Assembly: GCF_905171775.1 (NCBI RefSeq)
Contig: NC_053497.1
Coordinates: 103,250,157 to 103,314,156 of the forward strand
DNA: 64,000 nucleotides
Direction of reading: 5' to 3'
Source of the DNA: Rana temporaria
Lineage: Eukaryota; Chordata; Amphibia; Anura; Ranidae
Shown here: positions 32,115 through 44,751 of the stretch, one piece after another
Position numbering within the stretch: position 1 is the first letter of the stretch
Layout of the letters: each line of letters begins with the position of its first letter
The notes under the pieces: model-generated
The model's input: only the letters and a program-made list of their open reading frames with translations
The model's database searches: none
What the model was told of the DNA's origin: nothing
Position numbers and translations under genes: made by a program

Positions 32115-32808
32115 AGGTAGATTCAGGTATGGCCGCGCAATGTAAAGAAGGCGTAGCCTAGCGTGTTTACACTACGCCGCCTTAAGTAAGAAAGGCAAGT
32201 ACATGAATCTCAAAGCACTTACCTCCTTACTTAGGGCGGCGTAGTGTAATCGCGGCGGGCATAAGGCCGCCTAATTCAAATTGGTTGGAGGGGGGCGTGT
32301 TGTATGGTAATGAGGCTTGGCCTCACGTTTTTTGCTACTGCGCATGCGCCCGGGCGCCTACATTTCCCAGTGCGCATTGCGGCTTGGTACGCCGTACGGG
32401 CCTATTGATTTCGACGTGGACGTAAACGACGTAACTCCCGATTCGCGGACGACTTACGCAAACGACGTAAAAAATTTGAACCTCGCGGCGGGAACGGCGG
32501 CCATACTTTAACATTGTTATTCCACCTCATAGGTGGAATAACTTTAGGCCGCCTAAGGCCTTACAGAAACAATGTAATTCGACTGCGGCGGCCTGGCGTA
32601 CGTTCGTGAATCGGCGTACAAGCTCATTTACATAATCTACGCCAGCCGCAATGGAAGCGCCACCTAGCGGCCATCCGAAAAATTGCAATCTTAGATATGT
32701 TTAAGCTTATCTCTGTTTGAGCATACGCTTAAACATACGGCAGCGTAGATTTGGAGTTAGGTCGGCTTATCTACTGATAAGCCGGCCTAACTCTTTCTGA
32801 ATCTACCT
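32115..32808. mobile_element. PIF/Harbinger-like MITE, copy 5
   Basis: Ends AGGTAGATTCAG and CTGAATCTACCT, flanked by ATTT on both sides (a 3- or 4-bp duplicate). Removing it rejoins the Tc1 sequence as GCACATTTGTGTTTGTC. Confidence 0.88.
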
Positions 32809-32930
32809 ATTTGTGTTTGTCTATTGTTGTGACCTAAATGAGGATCAAATTACTGCCGAAAACCAGTTAATTCCAAGGTGTTCACATACTTTTTATTGCC
32901 ATATGTTTTATATAACCAGGTTACTAACTA

Positions 32931-33208
32931 ATGTCCATACCCTAAGAATTGTATATCTAAAAATCACCAAAATTGTATTTTGCAACAATTCATAAAAAAT
33001 ATTAAAGGCTGACAAAACGTGCTTAATCCTCATATGAGATGGATACATATCTCCACACTATATTCCACAGGACCTCATAAATACCACCAGATCTTATATA
33101 GTATATGATGCTAATCTTGTGGATGACCTAATGTGTTTCAGTAAACTTTCTCAGGGGATACAGTTGATATTATGAGGAATACAAATTCCAGATTCAGTAA
33201 GCCATATA
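32931..33208. other. Dispersed repeat with hammerhead-like motif
   Basis: Repeat-like sequence with a decayed hammerhead-like motif at 33127-33157 (minus). No coding support. Confidence 0.4.
33127..33157 (-). ncRNA. Hammerhead-like motif, decayed
   Basis: Minus strand: CCC, CTGAGAA (one change from CTGANGA), stem II AGT/ACT, GAAAC, ACATT, AGG. Layout as in the better copies, with a short stem II. Confidence 0.3.
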
Positions 33209-33834
33209 CAGTGGGGAAAATACAATTATTTGATCCCCTGCAGATTTCGTAAGTTTGCGCACATACAAAGAAATTTAGGTTCTATAATTTTTATCATGGG
33301 TGTATTTTTAATCAGGGTCCCCAACCACTGGCCTGCAATCTGGTACCGGGCGTGTCCTCCCTGCAGCTGGGCCGCGAGTGCGGTGGGCTGGCTGGTAGGC
33401 CAGTGAGTAGGCTGGCTGGCGGGCGAGCCGGTGGTTAGGCCAGTAAGTGGGCCGACAGGCAGGATGGTAAGCGAGCCGTATGAGCGAGCGGGCAGGCCAT
33501 TGAGTGCCCACCCTGCATAACCACAGTTTCGCCCTCACTTTGCAACCGTGGGCAGCAGAGAGATTACATATTCTCTCACTGCCCACCCTCACTCTGGGCT
33601 CAGCCACTGGCAAGTGACAATCTGCATCTGGTGGCAGTTGACGTGGCAAGTGAAAATCTGCATCTGGTGGCAAGTGACAATCCGCATCTGAAGTCAGGTG
33701 ACGTGGCCAGGGCCGTCTTTACCGCAGGGCAAATGGGGAAGGTGCCCTGGGCCCTGTCACTGTTGGGGGCCCAAAGCAACCCCCTTTAAAAAAAAAAAAA
33801 AAAAAAAAAATATTTTTTTTTTTTTTTTTTTTTT

Positions 33835-34760
<926 letters not shown>

Positions 34761-35228
34761 GCTTCTAAATTTGCGGCAGCCCCCCCCCCTGCTTCTCAAT
34801 TTCAGGCGGCAGCACCCCCCATCCCGGTTCTCTGCTCCAGGGGGCCCATGCCTGAAGCTGTGTAAGTGGCCCCATAATTCCTGATGGCAGCCCTGCCTCC
34901 CGTTAAGCCCCTGTGCTGCCCACAAATCAGGCTGAAAATCATCAGCGGCACGCAGCCAGTGACAGTACTGCTTCCCTTCCCAGTGTTTTAAAATGTACAG
35001 CACCCCTGATTTCCCTTTAGACGCGCACTTCTCCCTTCCTGCCACTGGGTGCTGCTTGTATATAAAAGTGAATTAGAATGTGATTTTATAACATCCCCAG
35101 TTTGCTCTTCCCGAGGCTGACTTCTTCATGTCCTGCTCCTCAAGGTATGTCACTGTTTGCTAATCTATATTGTAAATTGAAGTTTTCTGTAGAGTGTGCC
35201 CAAAGTCTTTATAATATTTGATGATTCA

Positions 35229-35945
35229 CTGCAGGTCTGGTCAGTGTTTTAAAAAGTTCCTCTATTTTACACATGGCATGGCATGGGGTCACAGCACCGT
35301 CTGTCCATTCTGCTTTAGCACCATGGGACCCCATGCCATGCCATGTGTAAAATAGAGGAACTCTTTAAATCACAGACCAGACCTGCAGTCCAGGCTGAGT
35401 AAAGCCTCAGAGTACATGACATTACTGTCTGTATTTAACTGCTTGATGGGCTTATTTTGGGCCTGGCTGGTTCACATGTATGTGTTTTGGCGGCCCACAT
35501 TTGCGCAGGCACAGCAGCCCATTCATTTGAATGGGCCGCCATGCCTGCGTTTCCTGCAAAGAAAAGCGAATGCCTCATGTAATAGGCTGCGCACACGGCA
35601 CGCCTATGCCCATCAAGCACTGAAATACAGCACTGTCTGTACATTCTGCTGTCTGCTGTGACTTATCTGCAGTTCCCGCACTGTCAAACTTGCTGCATTT
35701 TTAGATGTTTAGGTCACGCTTTTAAAAACACAGTGCGTTTGTGTGTGCAAGAACTGCAGGTAAGTAGCATGGTGCAAAAGCAGAATGGATTTCAAGGCAA
35801 CTGTATTTTTAAAATGCTGAATGCACCTTTTTTCTGCAGGAAACAAAGGCATGGCAGCCCATTCAAATCAATGGGCTGCTGTACCTGCACAAATAAGGAC
35901 CGCCAAAACATACATGTGAACCAGCCAGGCCCAAAATAAGCTGGA
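35229..35945. repeat. Nested hairpins inside the hAT element
   Basis: 35229-35291 pairs with 35327-35388 (about 60-bp arms, CTGCAGGTCTGGTC at the base, short loop). 35445-35565 pairs with 35829-35945 (about 115-bp arms, with TGTATGTGTTTTGGCGG against CCGCCAAAACATACATG). Both are within the 33708-36000 element. Confidence 0.85.
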
Positions 35946-36782
35946 GGGGGCCCAAAAAAAATGTTTGCCCTGGGCCCAAACCATATTAAAGACGGCCCTG
36001 GACGTGGCAAGTAACAAGCTTCATCTGAAGGCAGTTTAGGTGACAAGTGACAATCCGCGTCTGGTGGCAAGTCATGTGGCAAGTAACAAACTGCATCTGG
36101 TGACAGGTGACGTGACAATCCGCATCTGGTGTTAAGTGACAAGCTGCAACTGGTTGCAGGTGACGTGGCAAGTGACAATCCGCATCTGGTGGCAGGTGTT
36201 GTGACAAGTGACAATCCATATCTGGTGGCGGGCGATGTGACAAAGATGCATCTGGTGGCAGGCGTCAGTGGCAAGTGACAAGCTGCATCTGGTGGCAAGT
36301 GACAAGCTGAATCTAGTGGCAGGTGACGTGGTAAGTGACAATCCGCATCTTGTGGCAAGTGATATGGCAATCTGCATCTGGTGGCAGGCGACGGTGGCAT
36401 GTGACACACTCAGGGCTTGCACTGATTCTGCATTATGGTGTGTTGAACTATTTCATTTTACATAACAATGTAATATTATAAATAATGCGCTTCAATCATC
36501 CTGACACCATATCAACCATGATGCCGTGATGATTGGAGCAACACCACCAGCTATTGCCCGTCAAAAATGCGTCAATCTGTACCTTTTAGCAGAGAAACCG
36601 CCCCAAAGCATAATGTTTCCACCTCCGTGCTTGACTGTAGGGATGGTGTTCTTGGGGTCATAGTCAGAATTTTTCTTTCTCCAAACACAGTGAGTCGCCC
36701 TCCTCAAGAAGGTAAATTCATGCCAATGAAAAATCTAAATGATTTAGCGAAAAATTGGGAGAAAGTCCTGTGGTTAGATGAG

Positions 36783-37404
36783 TAAGGGGAGGAGCTACGC
36801 AGGACGTCACCCCGATCATCGCCGTCTGTTGTTTGTGACACACTGTTACAGTTTACACTCGGCTTATGAGTGTTTCCAAATGTGAGTGCCCATTTTTATT
36901 TTTATACAGCAATAAATATCTTTCATATACAGAGAGCACTAGATTTCTTCTATTTTTTCCTATGTACGATGGTCTGCTGATACGGATTGTGGTTTGGTGT
37001 TTACCATTGGAGGTCTGATGTGATCGCTGATTGCTGCAGATATGCTTTGTGACCTTCACGGGTCGAAGCATTGAGGTGAGAGTCCATCTTGCATGCGGTG
37101 GTGGATTCCCTATTGGTGTTCCTTCTTCACCTTCACTCTTGCCGGATTTGTGTTTGAAATATATTTTTAAAGGACTTTTCCGGATTTATGGACATTTTAT
37201 CACTGGTTCACTCTTCTATGGTTTCACAGTTTATATATTTTTATTTATTTTATGTTCGATTATTTAATTGGCATAATATTTTGCGCCGCACTTCTTCACT
37301 TTATCTATGCATCTTGGGAAATTTTTATGAATATATCCTCAGTGCCGGCTTGCATATTAGTTTATTTGTTTTTCCCAGCGCTGAATTTTTCACATATATA
37401 ATTT
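36783..37404 (+). mobile_element. 622-bp retroposon with 15-bp target duplicate
   Basis: The insert is flanked by identical CTGTGGTTAGATGAG copies (36768-36782 and 37405-37419), which are parts of the interrupted Tc1 transposase. A 15-bp duplicate with no terminal inverted repeat fits target-primed reverse transcription. It begins TAAGGGGAGGAGC and ends GCGCTGAATTTTTCACATAT then ATAATTTC. A hammerhead-like motif lies at 37043-37077. No coding capacity seen. Confidence 0.8.
37043..37077 (+). ncRNA. Hammerhead-like motif in the retroposon
   Basis: CTTTGTGA then stem II (GACC/GGTC, 6-nt loop), GAAGC, ATTG, AGG. Decayed, but it ties the motif to an element with retroposition hallmarks. Confidence 0.3.
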
Positions 37405-37418
37405 CTGTGGTTAGATGA

Positions 37419-37735
37419 GACCAAAATTTAGCTCTTTGGCATTAACTCGACTCGCCGTGTTTGGAGGAAGAAAAATGCTGACTATGACCCTAAGAACACC
37501 ATCCCTACAGTCAAGTATGGAGGTGGAAACCTGATGCTTTGGGGCTGTTTCTCTACTAAAGGTACAGATCGACTTTGCTGCACTGAGGGGTGAATGTACG
37601 GGTCATGTGGTGTAAAATCTTGGAGGAGAAACTTCTTCCTTTAACCAAAACACTGAAGATGGATTGTGGATGGGTCTTCCAGCATGACAACGACCCCAAA
37701 ATATACCGCCAAGGTAACAAAGGGGAGTGGCTCAA
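37419..37735 (+). pseudogene. Tc1-like transposase relic
   Basis: Plus-strand pieces after the second duplicate: LDET, then RVWRKKNADYDPKNTIPTVK, YGGGNLMLWGCFSTKGT, and a DND-containing stretch (ATGACAACGACCCCAAA) in another frame. Stops and shifts interrupt it. Confidence 0.82.
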
Positions 37736-37907
37736 GAAGAAGAATTTATAATGTTTGTATTATGTATTTTTTCTGGATTTTTGGTTGATATTTTGTGTCT
37801 ATCATTTAAAATACACCTATGATAAAAACTATAGACCCTTTGTTTCTTTGTAAGTGGGCAAACTTTCAAAATCTGCAAGGGATCAAATAATTATTTTCCC
37901 CACTGTA

Positions 37908-38149
37908 TATTAAACCATACACTATGAGTCTCTCCTGTGAGGTCTGCCACTGCCCACAGGGCAAGGGGCACATGAATAATGCTGCCTGGAGGGTCCCCAG
38001 TGTCACTTAATGAACATCCAGTTGGTGAAAAATAAATCTGTATTTTCCTGCTGGCTCAAGGGGAAGGCGGAAGGATGCGTGGCTATATCATTCTACAATG
38101 TTCCCAGGAAAAGGGCTGCCCATGGATCTGCCAGTCAGATTTCACCTAG
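37908..38149. other. No feature recognised
   Basis: Lies between the Tc1 element and the DIRS-type relic; it may be an upstream part of the latter. Confidence 0.35.
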
Positions 38150-38690
38150 TGGTATCCCTGTTGCTCCAAACGCAACATATTTCTCTCCTTTCTGAACTTG
38201 CAACTTTGTGCTGTAAGAAACATTTACTTGTACTCTACAAAGACAAGGTTGTTTTGAGACCTTGAAACTCCTTCCTGCCCAAAGTGATCTTGGCGTTTTT
38301 ATTTGAGTCAGGGCATAGAGTTGTCTTCCTTTTGTCATGCTTCAGAACATCCTAAGAAGATTGCCCTCCACTGCCTAGATGAAGTTATAACTATGCAAGT
38401 CTTTCTTGCAGCAACAGCCTTCATTCGCCAACCTGATGCTCCTGTTCATGTTGCATGAGAGCTCCCGGAAGAGACGGGCTTCCTCTCAATATACAATTGC
38501 TAGGGGATTTGACTAAATATCACTCGGGTGTAGGACCTGAAAGGAGCCGTTCCCCTATTTCCTGTAAAGGCACACTTTACCAGAAGTGTCAGTGCTTTGT
38601 GAGCTTTTCAGCATCAGGCCTTGGTTTCCCAGGTCTGTAAAACTGCCACCTGTATTCTGCACATATATTTGCTAAGCACACCAGCCTTAA
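38150..38690 (+). pseudogene. DIRS-type tyrosine recombinase relic
   Basis: Broken plus-strand frames give DKVVLRP, SFLPKVILAF, then HPKKIALHCLDEV and later ALVSQVCKTATCILHIYLLS. These follow the order and wording of the C-terminal half of DIRS-like tyrosine recombinases, where VCKAATW-x-S-x-HTF precedes the active-site tyrosine. The tyrosine-bearing end is altered and several stops occur. A dead fragment. Confidence 0.65.
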
Positions 38691-39097
38691 GGCCCATACA
38701 CACGATCTGCCTTTTTGACAGCAACAGTCGGTTGCTGTCAACCATGTGTATGCTCTATCGGACAATTGTTTTCGCTTTTTCATCGGACAAATGTTTGCTG
38801 TGCATGCTCTCAAACTTTTCGTCAACAAATGTCCGATGGAGGATAATTCGATCGTGTATACACAAGTCCATCGGCCTAAAGTACAAACACGCATGCTCAG
38901 AACCAATGCTAAACATCAGCCAACAATAGCAGAAGTTGCCCAAAGGGTGGCGGTAAAGAGCTGAAAAACCACGTGATTTGGTGAAAGTTTGCTGAAATTG
39001 TTCTGCCTTGTGTATGCAGAAAAAGTTAATGGTCAACGCCCATTTGGACCAAAATCCACAGAAAAGTCTGATGGGAGTCCGATCATGTGTACGAGGC
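38691..39097. mobile_element. 407-bp MITE with GGCCCATACACACGA ends
   Basis: Left GGCCCATACACACGAT, right ATCATGTGTACGAGGC, with TTAA on both sides (38687-38690, 39098-39101). The interior is partly self-complementary. Related in end sequence to 42910-43328 and 7857-8290. Confidence 0.8.
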
Positions 39098-39168
39098 TTA
39101 AGATGGGAAGTTATCTAGGCAGCCCTGCAGGACCTTTTCATTTTATTCCACTTTCTATTTCTTTTTAA

Positions 39169-39762
39169 AGCGTTTGTTAACCCCCCCAAAAAAAACAGAT
39201 CCTGTTCCCTTAAAGCATGTTATACAGCACAGTGCTGTGTCATTTGACCCCCTGTAACGCCTAAAAAAACTGCCAATTTACATGATTCCGTCATTCGCAG
39301 CCCTGCTCTCCTGTGTCTCTTTTCTGTCCTCCTCCCCTTTCCCCTCACTGCCTGTCTGCTCATACCAGCACCCACCACCCACTCCTGCTGCTCTCATGAC
39401 TGCAATAAAATCGACTTATCCCCTCTGTACCATAATAGCAAGTATGCCTGTGTAATGTAAAAAATCTGCCCATCTGTACCTATATGAGCGTGGCTCCCCT
39501 AGCGCTCAGCTGATTGTCGACTCTCTCTTTCTCCTCTTTCCCCACTCGTCCGCGGCTGACGTCAGCAGGCGTGCTTGACCCCACCCACTGGAGCTGTGAG
39601 CCAAGAGTGAAGAGACCAGAAGAATCGGCTGAGCATCGGGGGACGCACTCATATAGGTACAGACTGGAAGATTTTTTACATCACACAGACGCAGGGAATC
39701 TTGTTGTTATGGTACAGAGGGGATAAGACTATTTTATTGCAGTGGGTTAACAACCACTATAA
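39169..39762. repeat. Element with GTTTGTTAACCC ends
   Basis: Starts after TTAA (39165-39168) with AGCGTTTGTTAACCC; the right end has GTGGGTTAACAACCAC. Probably another TTAA-type element with a decayed right end. Confidence 0.5.
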
Positions 39763-42250
39763 GAATTCTGTTCTTGTTGAGCCTTTTAGCTCCCGTTAGT
39801 AAATGAATAAATAAATCCACAATCTGTTCATTTTACTGGATGGGTAATTCTCCACTCAATATACTCAGCTGTTGGCTCTGAAGCAATTCACATCCAGCTT
39901 GACATTCTGTCCATTAAGGACTAATGTATCTAAATTATATATCCATTTGATCTCAAATTTTTGAGACTTCCTTCTGTCCACCCTCTCCAATTCCACCCAA
40001 GTGTCCACCCCTCCTTTTTATATTTGTAATATGTTCATTATTACTAACTTGGAGTGCCTATGTGTTTCACCCCATATATTGTAAACCATACTGGGAAATG
40101 TAGTTCTTACATGAACGAGCGCCGCAAACCAGGAAGTGAATGAGAGAACAGAAACTAGAACGCCGCAGGTGATATAGATGAAGGAATTTAATAGGTATTT
40201 ACTCGTTTTTTAACAGAATCATTACACTATTCTGTCTGTCTACCTTGCAGACATTAATTATAGGCAAAAATGTTTTTTCCTTTACAACTCTTTTAAGATG
40301 GGATTGCAATTAGATGACCGGTTATAGGAAAAGGGGTTTAATAATTCCAAATCGGAACAAGATATTAAGGTTATGTACAGAAAAGATCTGAAGGATAAGC
40401 AGCGGAGTGTGGCAACAACTAATAGATGTGATTTTACTTTTATTACAGGATACTACTCACAGCATAGCCATAGAAAGATAAAAAAAATTAAATCTTCAAA
40501 AAATACTAGCCATTCCTAATGAAAGATATCACCTCAGGAAGGCCTAATCTTTGAGGAACATCCTGGCGATTCAAGTGAAAATTCTACTCACCCCTCCCCG
40601 CAGTCTTCTGGGACACATCACAAGTCCATTCACAAAGCACAGCGTGGCTCATGCATGTGGTTAGACGTCTGTAAAGCCACAAGCTGTTACAGCTGAGTGG
40701 CCACAGTTAGGATGGAAAGTGGCTTGGGTGAGCACAGTGCCGGATTCTGGGAGAGATGAGGGTCTGTTTATTAAAAGTCAGCAGCTACAGTTTTTGTAGG
40801 AGATGCTGATTATTGAATTAGGAGAAGTATGGTCAAAGTTTTTGTGGTTATACTTCACCTCTGGGTCACAGGAGTGCAATCATTTCTGTACTCATGTGAC
40901 CCAGATTTAGCTGACAGCGGGCTGACGTCACAGAACTGGTCCAGGCTCTGCAAAGATCCTGACTTTAATGTTATGATCCACCCAGATTCCTGACTGGCTC
41001 AGCTTCTGTGCATGCTGCTGAGAGCCTGAGCCAGCCACTCCTGAACCCTCCACATTCCCACGCTCCTTCGCCCGCTGTATTGGCAGAGCAAAGAACGGGT
41101 AACTCACAGTCTCCAGTCTCTGCTCAGTGAAGCTTGACAGATGAGCACTTAATGGTGATTGTGATTGCTCAGTACTAAGTACTCAGTCTTAGAGCCAGTG
41201 GGGGATATCTGCAGCATCTGATGCTGCAGCCACATAGGTGAGTATGTGTGTTTTTTTTTTTCATACCCCCACACCTCCTTTAATAGTTTTTAGAGAAATT
41301 ATGTTTTTAATTATTTTTGGTGGGGTATAGATCCCTTTCACTAATTAGGAATATTTTTCCTTGAGATTTGTAAATAAACTTTTTTTATTTTTTAATTATT
41401 TGATGTTGTTATTTCAATGTTAATCAGTAATGGTAGCCACATCCGTAACTTGGGTATATAAAACACATGGTGACATACGATGGGATACTGTACTTTTATT
41501 TGCCAAATTGGTATGTTTTTTTAAGAAAATAACAGATTGGATTTATTATTATAATAAACGCTGAAGTGGTTGTTTTGTTTTTGTTTTTTTTGCGGTGACT
41601 TTTACTTAAGACATCTGGGAATAACTTGATAAATATGATCCCCAGCACTTCTGGTTCCCACTGGTGGGCATTTTATTTTCCTTTTGATTGATAACTTCCG
41701 GTTTAACATATGCATCATTCTGACACGAGAGGGAGGAGCTGGCAGGTGGGGTGTAAACAGCCTTGGTTGGTGGTTCATTGAATAATGAAGGTGATGAGCT
41801 AAAGATACGGCATGTATAAATCTTTACTGTAAAAGTCACACTGCTGGTCCCTGATGATGGCCCATAAGACAAAGCACGTTGGGCAGAGCTAGCAGGAATG
41901 ACATAGAATGCTATACTGGGTATGCTTTTACCATTTATTTAAAAATTACACTTTTGGAGATTTTCTTGTTTTATGTCTTTACCTCTACACTGAGAGTGAC
42001 ACTAACAGACCGTGAAGGAGCTGGTGTGTGGGTTTAAATGGAGAAAACATTTACCTCCTGAGGTTTAAATCCGTCACTACCTTAAAGGGATCTGACCTAA
42101 GTGCTGCCTAACCTCCTATAAACTAGAGGTCCACCCAATAAGTAAGCAGCCTAATGTACCCCTTGGTGAAGGTGCTGCTCACTGGTATGATCAGTTACTC
42201 ACTGTGGTGTATTTATTAATCATAAAAAACAAACAAAAATGTTTTAGTAC
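39763..42250. other. Intron 3, mixed old repeats
   Basis: Contains repeat-like blocks at 40110-40210, 40560-41300 and 41600-41960, the last with a hammerhead-like motif at 41846-41884. No transposase or exon-like segment was found. Confidence 0.4.
41846..41884 (+). ncRNA. Hammerhead-like motif with intact CTGATGA
   Basis: GGTCC, CTGATGA, a weak stem II, CAAAG (from GAAAC), CACGTT, GGGC. Stem I pairs well (TCC with GGG, with a wobble), but the GAAA box is changed. Confidence 0.35.
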
Positions 42251-42380
42251 TACTTAGCCCTGGTTTACACTGGTGCATTTTGACATGCGATTTGACGAAT
42301 CGCATGTCAAATCGGCGGCATTTGCCAGCAATGGCACCGTCCTAATCAATATTTTTATGTATTTTAGGTGGAAACTGGTC

Positions 42381-42434
<54 letters not shown>

Positions 42435-42460
42435 ATATATATATACACACACACACATAA
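42381..42460. repeat. (ATCT)n(AT)n(AC)n compound microsatellite
   Basis: About 13 ATCT units followed by short AT and AC tracts, inside an element beginning near 42257 (CCTGGTTTACACTGGTGC). Confidence 0.95.
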
Positions 42461-42909
42461 CACAGTAATTTTTATTAGTTCCTGGAAGCGAACAAAATTC
42501 ACTAGTATTTTTTTTACTGCTCAACTTTCATTTTCATCCCCTACACATTATGCATTTTCACTATAAAATCGCATCACAAAGGGCATTTTTATTTATTTAC
42601 TTATTAGTTAATGGGTGTGTATACACTGTTATTATAACAATAGTCTTTTATCACTAGACACACACATCTATTTAATTTAATTCAATCTAATTTTATTTTA
42701 AAGCATTTTTTTTATACGGTTTCATTATATTTACAGATAAATTCATATAGTTTTAGCCACTTTATTTATATCTTTTTTTTTTTAAATATGAATTACATTT
42801 TTGTATCTATATGAACTTTTTACACGAGAAACATTTATTAGATTAGTTTTTCATTATACATTTTCCAATAATCCAGACATTTTGGGGTTAAATCTCAGTG
42901 ATCTCTGAG

Positions 42910-43328
42910 GCCTCGTACACACGACCGAACATGTCTGCTGAAACTGGTCCGCGGACATGTTCGGTCGTCTGTATGGGCGAGCGGACCGGATTCCCGTCCG
43001 AGCGGACAGGTTTCCAGCGGACTAATGTTTCTTAGCATGCTAAGAAACATGTCCGCTGGCACCATGTCCGTCGGACATGTCCGATGGTCTGTATGACTCA
43101 TCGGACATGTCCGCTGGGCCGCAATCCCTCGCATGCGTCAAAGTGATTTGACGCATGCGTGGAAGCATTGACCTTCCAGGGTCGCGCACGTCGCCGCGTT
43201 TGTTTTTCGCTGGGATTTTGGTCTGATGGTGTGTACAGCCATCAGACCAAAATCCAGCAGCGGACATGTCCGATGAAAACGGTCCACGGACCGTTTTCAT
43301 CGGACATGTTCGATGGTGTGTACGAGGC
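42910..43328. mobile_element. 419-bp palindromic MITE with GCCTCGTACACACGA ends
   Basis: Left GCCTCGTACACACGACCG, right CGATGGTGTGTACGAGGC, bordered by CTGAG on both sides. It is full of GGACATGTCCG words and folds on itself along its length. The minus-strand frames here reflect the palindrome. Confidence 0.88.
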
Positions 43329-43494
43329 CTGAGACCTATTCACACACACACACACACACAGATGATTGTGCTTAGGTAAGAGGGAGGAGATGATGGACAG
43401 CCGCACTCCAATAAAGTGTAAAAAATGGTGCCTTTTATTCCAGTAAAACGAAAACTACAACAGCAAAAAAAACTGCAAACAGTGGGGTAACAGA

Positions 43495-43535
43495 GCTGAC
43501 GCGTTTCACATCGATAACCGATGCTTACTCATAGC
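43495..43535 (-). ncRNA. Hammerhead-ribozyme-like motif
   Basis: Minus strand: GCT, linker ATGAGTAA, stem II GCATCG/CGATGT (six pairs, 5-nt loop), GAAAC, GCG, TC, then AGC pairing with GCT. The linker differs from CTGATGA by one missing base and two extra. Confidence 0.42.
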
Positions 43536-44593
43536 TAAACATAATAATAAAAACAATCTCATTTATAGAAGAAAGTCCAAAAACCATCTGATGGTCAATT
43601 CGATTTGTGATAGGTCCTGGCTGATGTCAGTAATCAGACACACCTGTTGGAGGAATGCAATAGAACAAAGGCAACTCCTACTAAAGCCAGGTGAAAAGAA
43701 AATGCAAAAGTCGGCTGATGAAAAACAGTCAATCAATCTAGTTACAACAATCATAGTATTTACCCCTAAGAAAATATATATGTAAAATAAAATGCAATAC
43801 AATAAATGCAGGTTTAAAAATGACATAAAAACCTCCTGGTTAAAAAAACCATATATCCATCTCAACGGGAATACCATTATGTATTTTATGTTGGTGATCG
43901 TCAATTGTGAACGTGTGTAGGAAAAAGAGATGGCGACAGACACAGCACTTTAACCAGACGTGTGGATCACACTTCATAGGGTGTGTGAATAACACCGTGA
44001 CTAGTGAAAAAATTATATCTTTGTGTGTGGTGTGCTGCAAAAAAAGGGAGGAGATGACAATCAATAAGGTCATCGGGATAGTGTAATAACTATTGTGTGA
44101 AAGGGGAGTCGATCAGACCAATAAAGGGTCATATAAATGCTGGAAAAAGATCAGCAATCAAAAATTGTTAATGTGTTGTCCAGCTAGACATTAATAGTAA
44201 GACCAGTGTGAATGTGTAAAATTCCATATCGTAGTGAGGATATGTGAAACAGTGATCGGCGAGGGTAAAAAAATGTGTATGTGGTTCCCTAAAAAAGGGG
44301 GGGGGGATCGATGAAACTATGGGTGTGAATGAATGTGTAAATAAATGTGTAAAGAAAGCTGCAGGGCAATTAAATCTATTTAAGTTAATACATGTCACTA
44401 GCAGCCCCGGTGTGAAAGGGGCATGTAAATAAAAATGGTAAAAATGTGGAGAAAAAAAACGTATGATTGTGGTTAGGGATTCAGATCTGGCAACCCCATT
44501 GGTTAATTAGTTTTGACCTATCGGGTTAGCATTGATCACATGTCTTTGAAAGTTTGCTATATATTAGATGTGATGTTTGTTTTATTATTGTCA

Positions 44594-44635
44594 GCTATGA
44601 TTAAGCACTATTTTATAGTGCGAAACGTGTCAACG
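44594..44635 (+). ncRNA. Hammerhead-ribozyme-like motif
   Basis: GCT, linker ATGATTAA, a perfect seven-pair stem II (GCACTAT/ATAGTGC, 3-nt loop), GAAAC, GTG, TC, AACGG. It shares the ATGA(G/T)TAA linker with the copy at 43495. Confidence 0.42.
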
Positions 44636-44751
44636 GTTTTACTCCCGTGTAGTGTGCTGTGACTTGTAGTGCATTTTTCCTTTTTTAAATAAAGACAACC
44701 ATCAAGGTTTTTTGGAGTGCAGCTGTCCATATTTTATTTTTCCATTTGCAC

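Larger units (their letters stand above)
29793..32930 (-). mobile_element. Tc1-like element split by three MITEs
   Basis: From the left end near 29797 to the right end near 32930 the sequence reads as one Tc1-type element once three insertions are removed (30493-31212, 31818-32093, 32115-32808). Both outer parts contain long stretches of the usual non-coding ends (for example GTTTGTCTATTGTTGTGACC at 32817 on). Transposase relics are on the minus strand. Confidence 0.75.
43393..44730. mobile_element. 1.3-kb inverted-repeat element with two hammerhead-like motifs
   Basis: Left edge ATGGACAGCCGCACTCC, right edge GGAGTGCAGCTGTCCAT. The hammerhead-like motifs sit in opposite directions near the two ends, about 100 bp inside each. 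No transposase or reverse transcriptase frame is visible. Confidence 0.7.
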
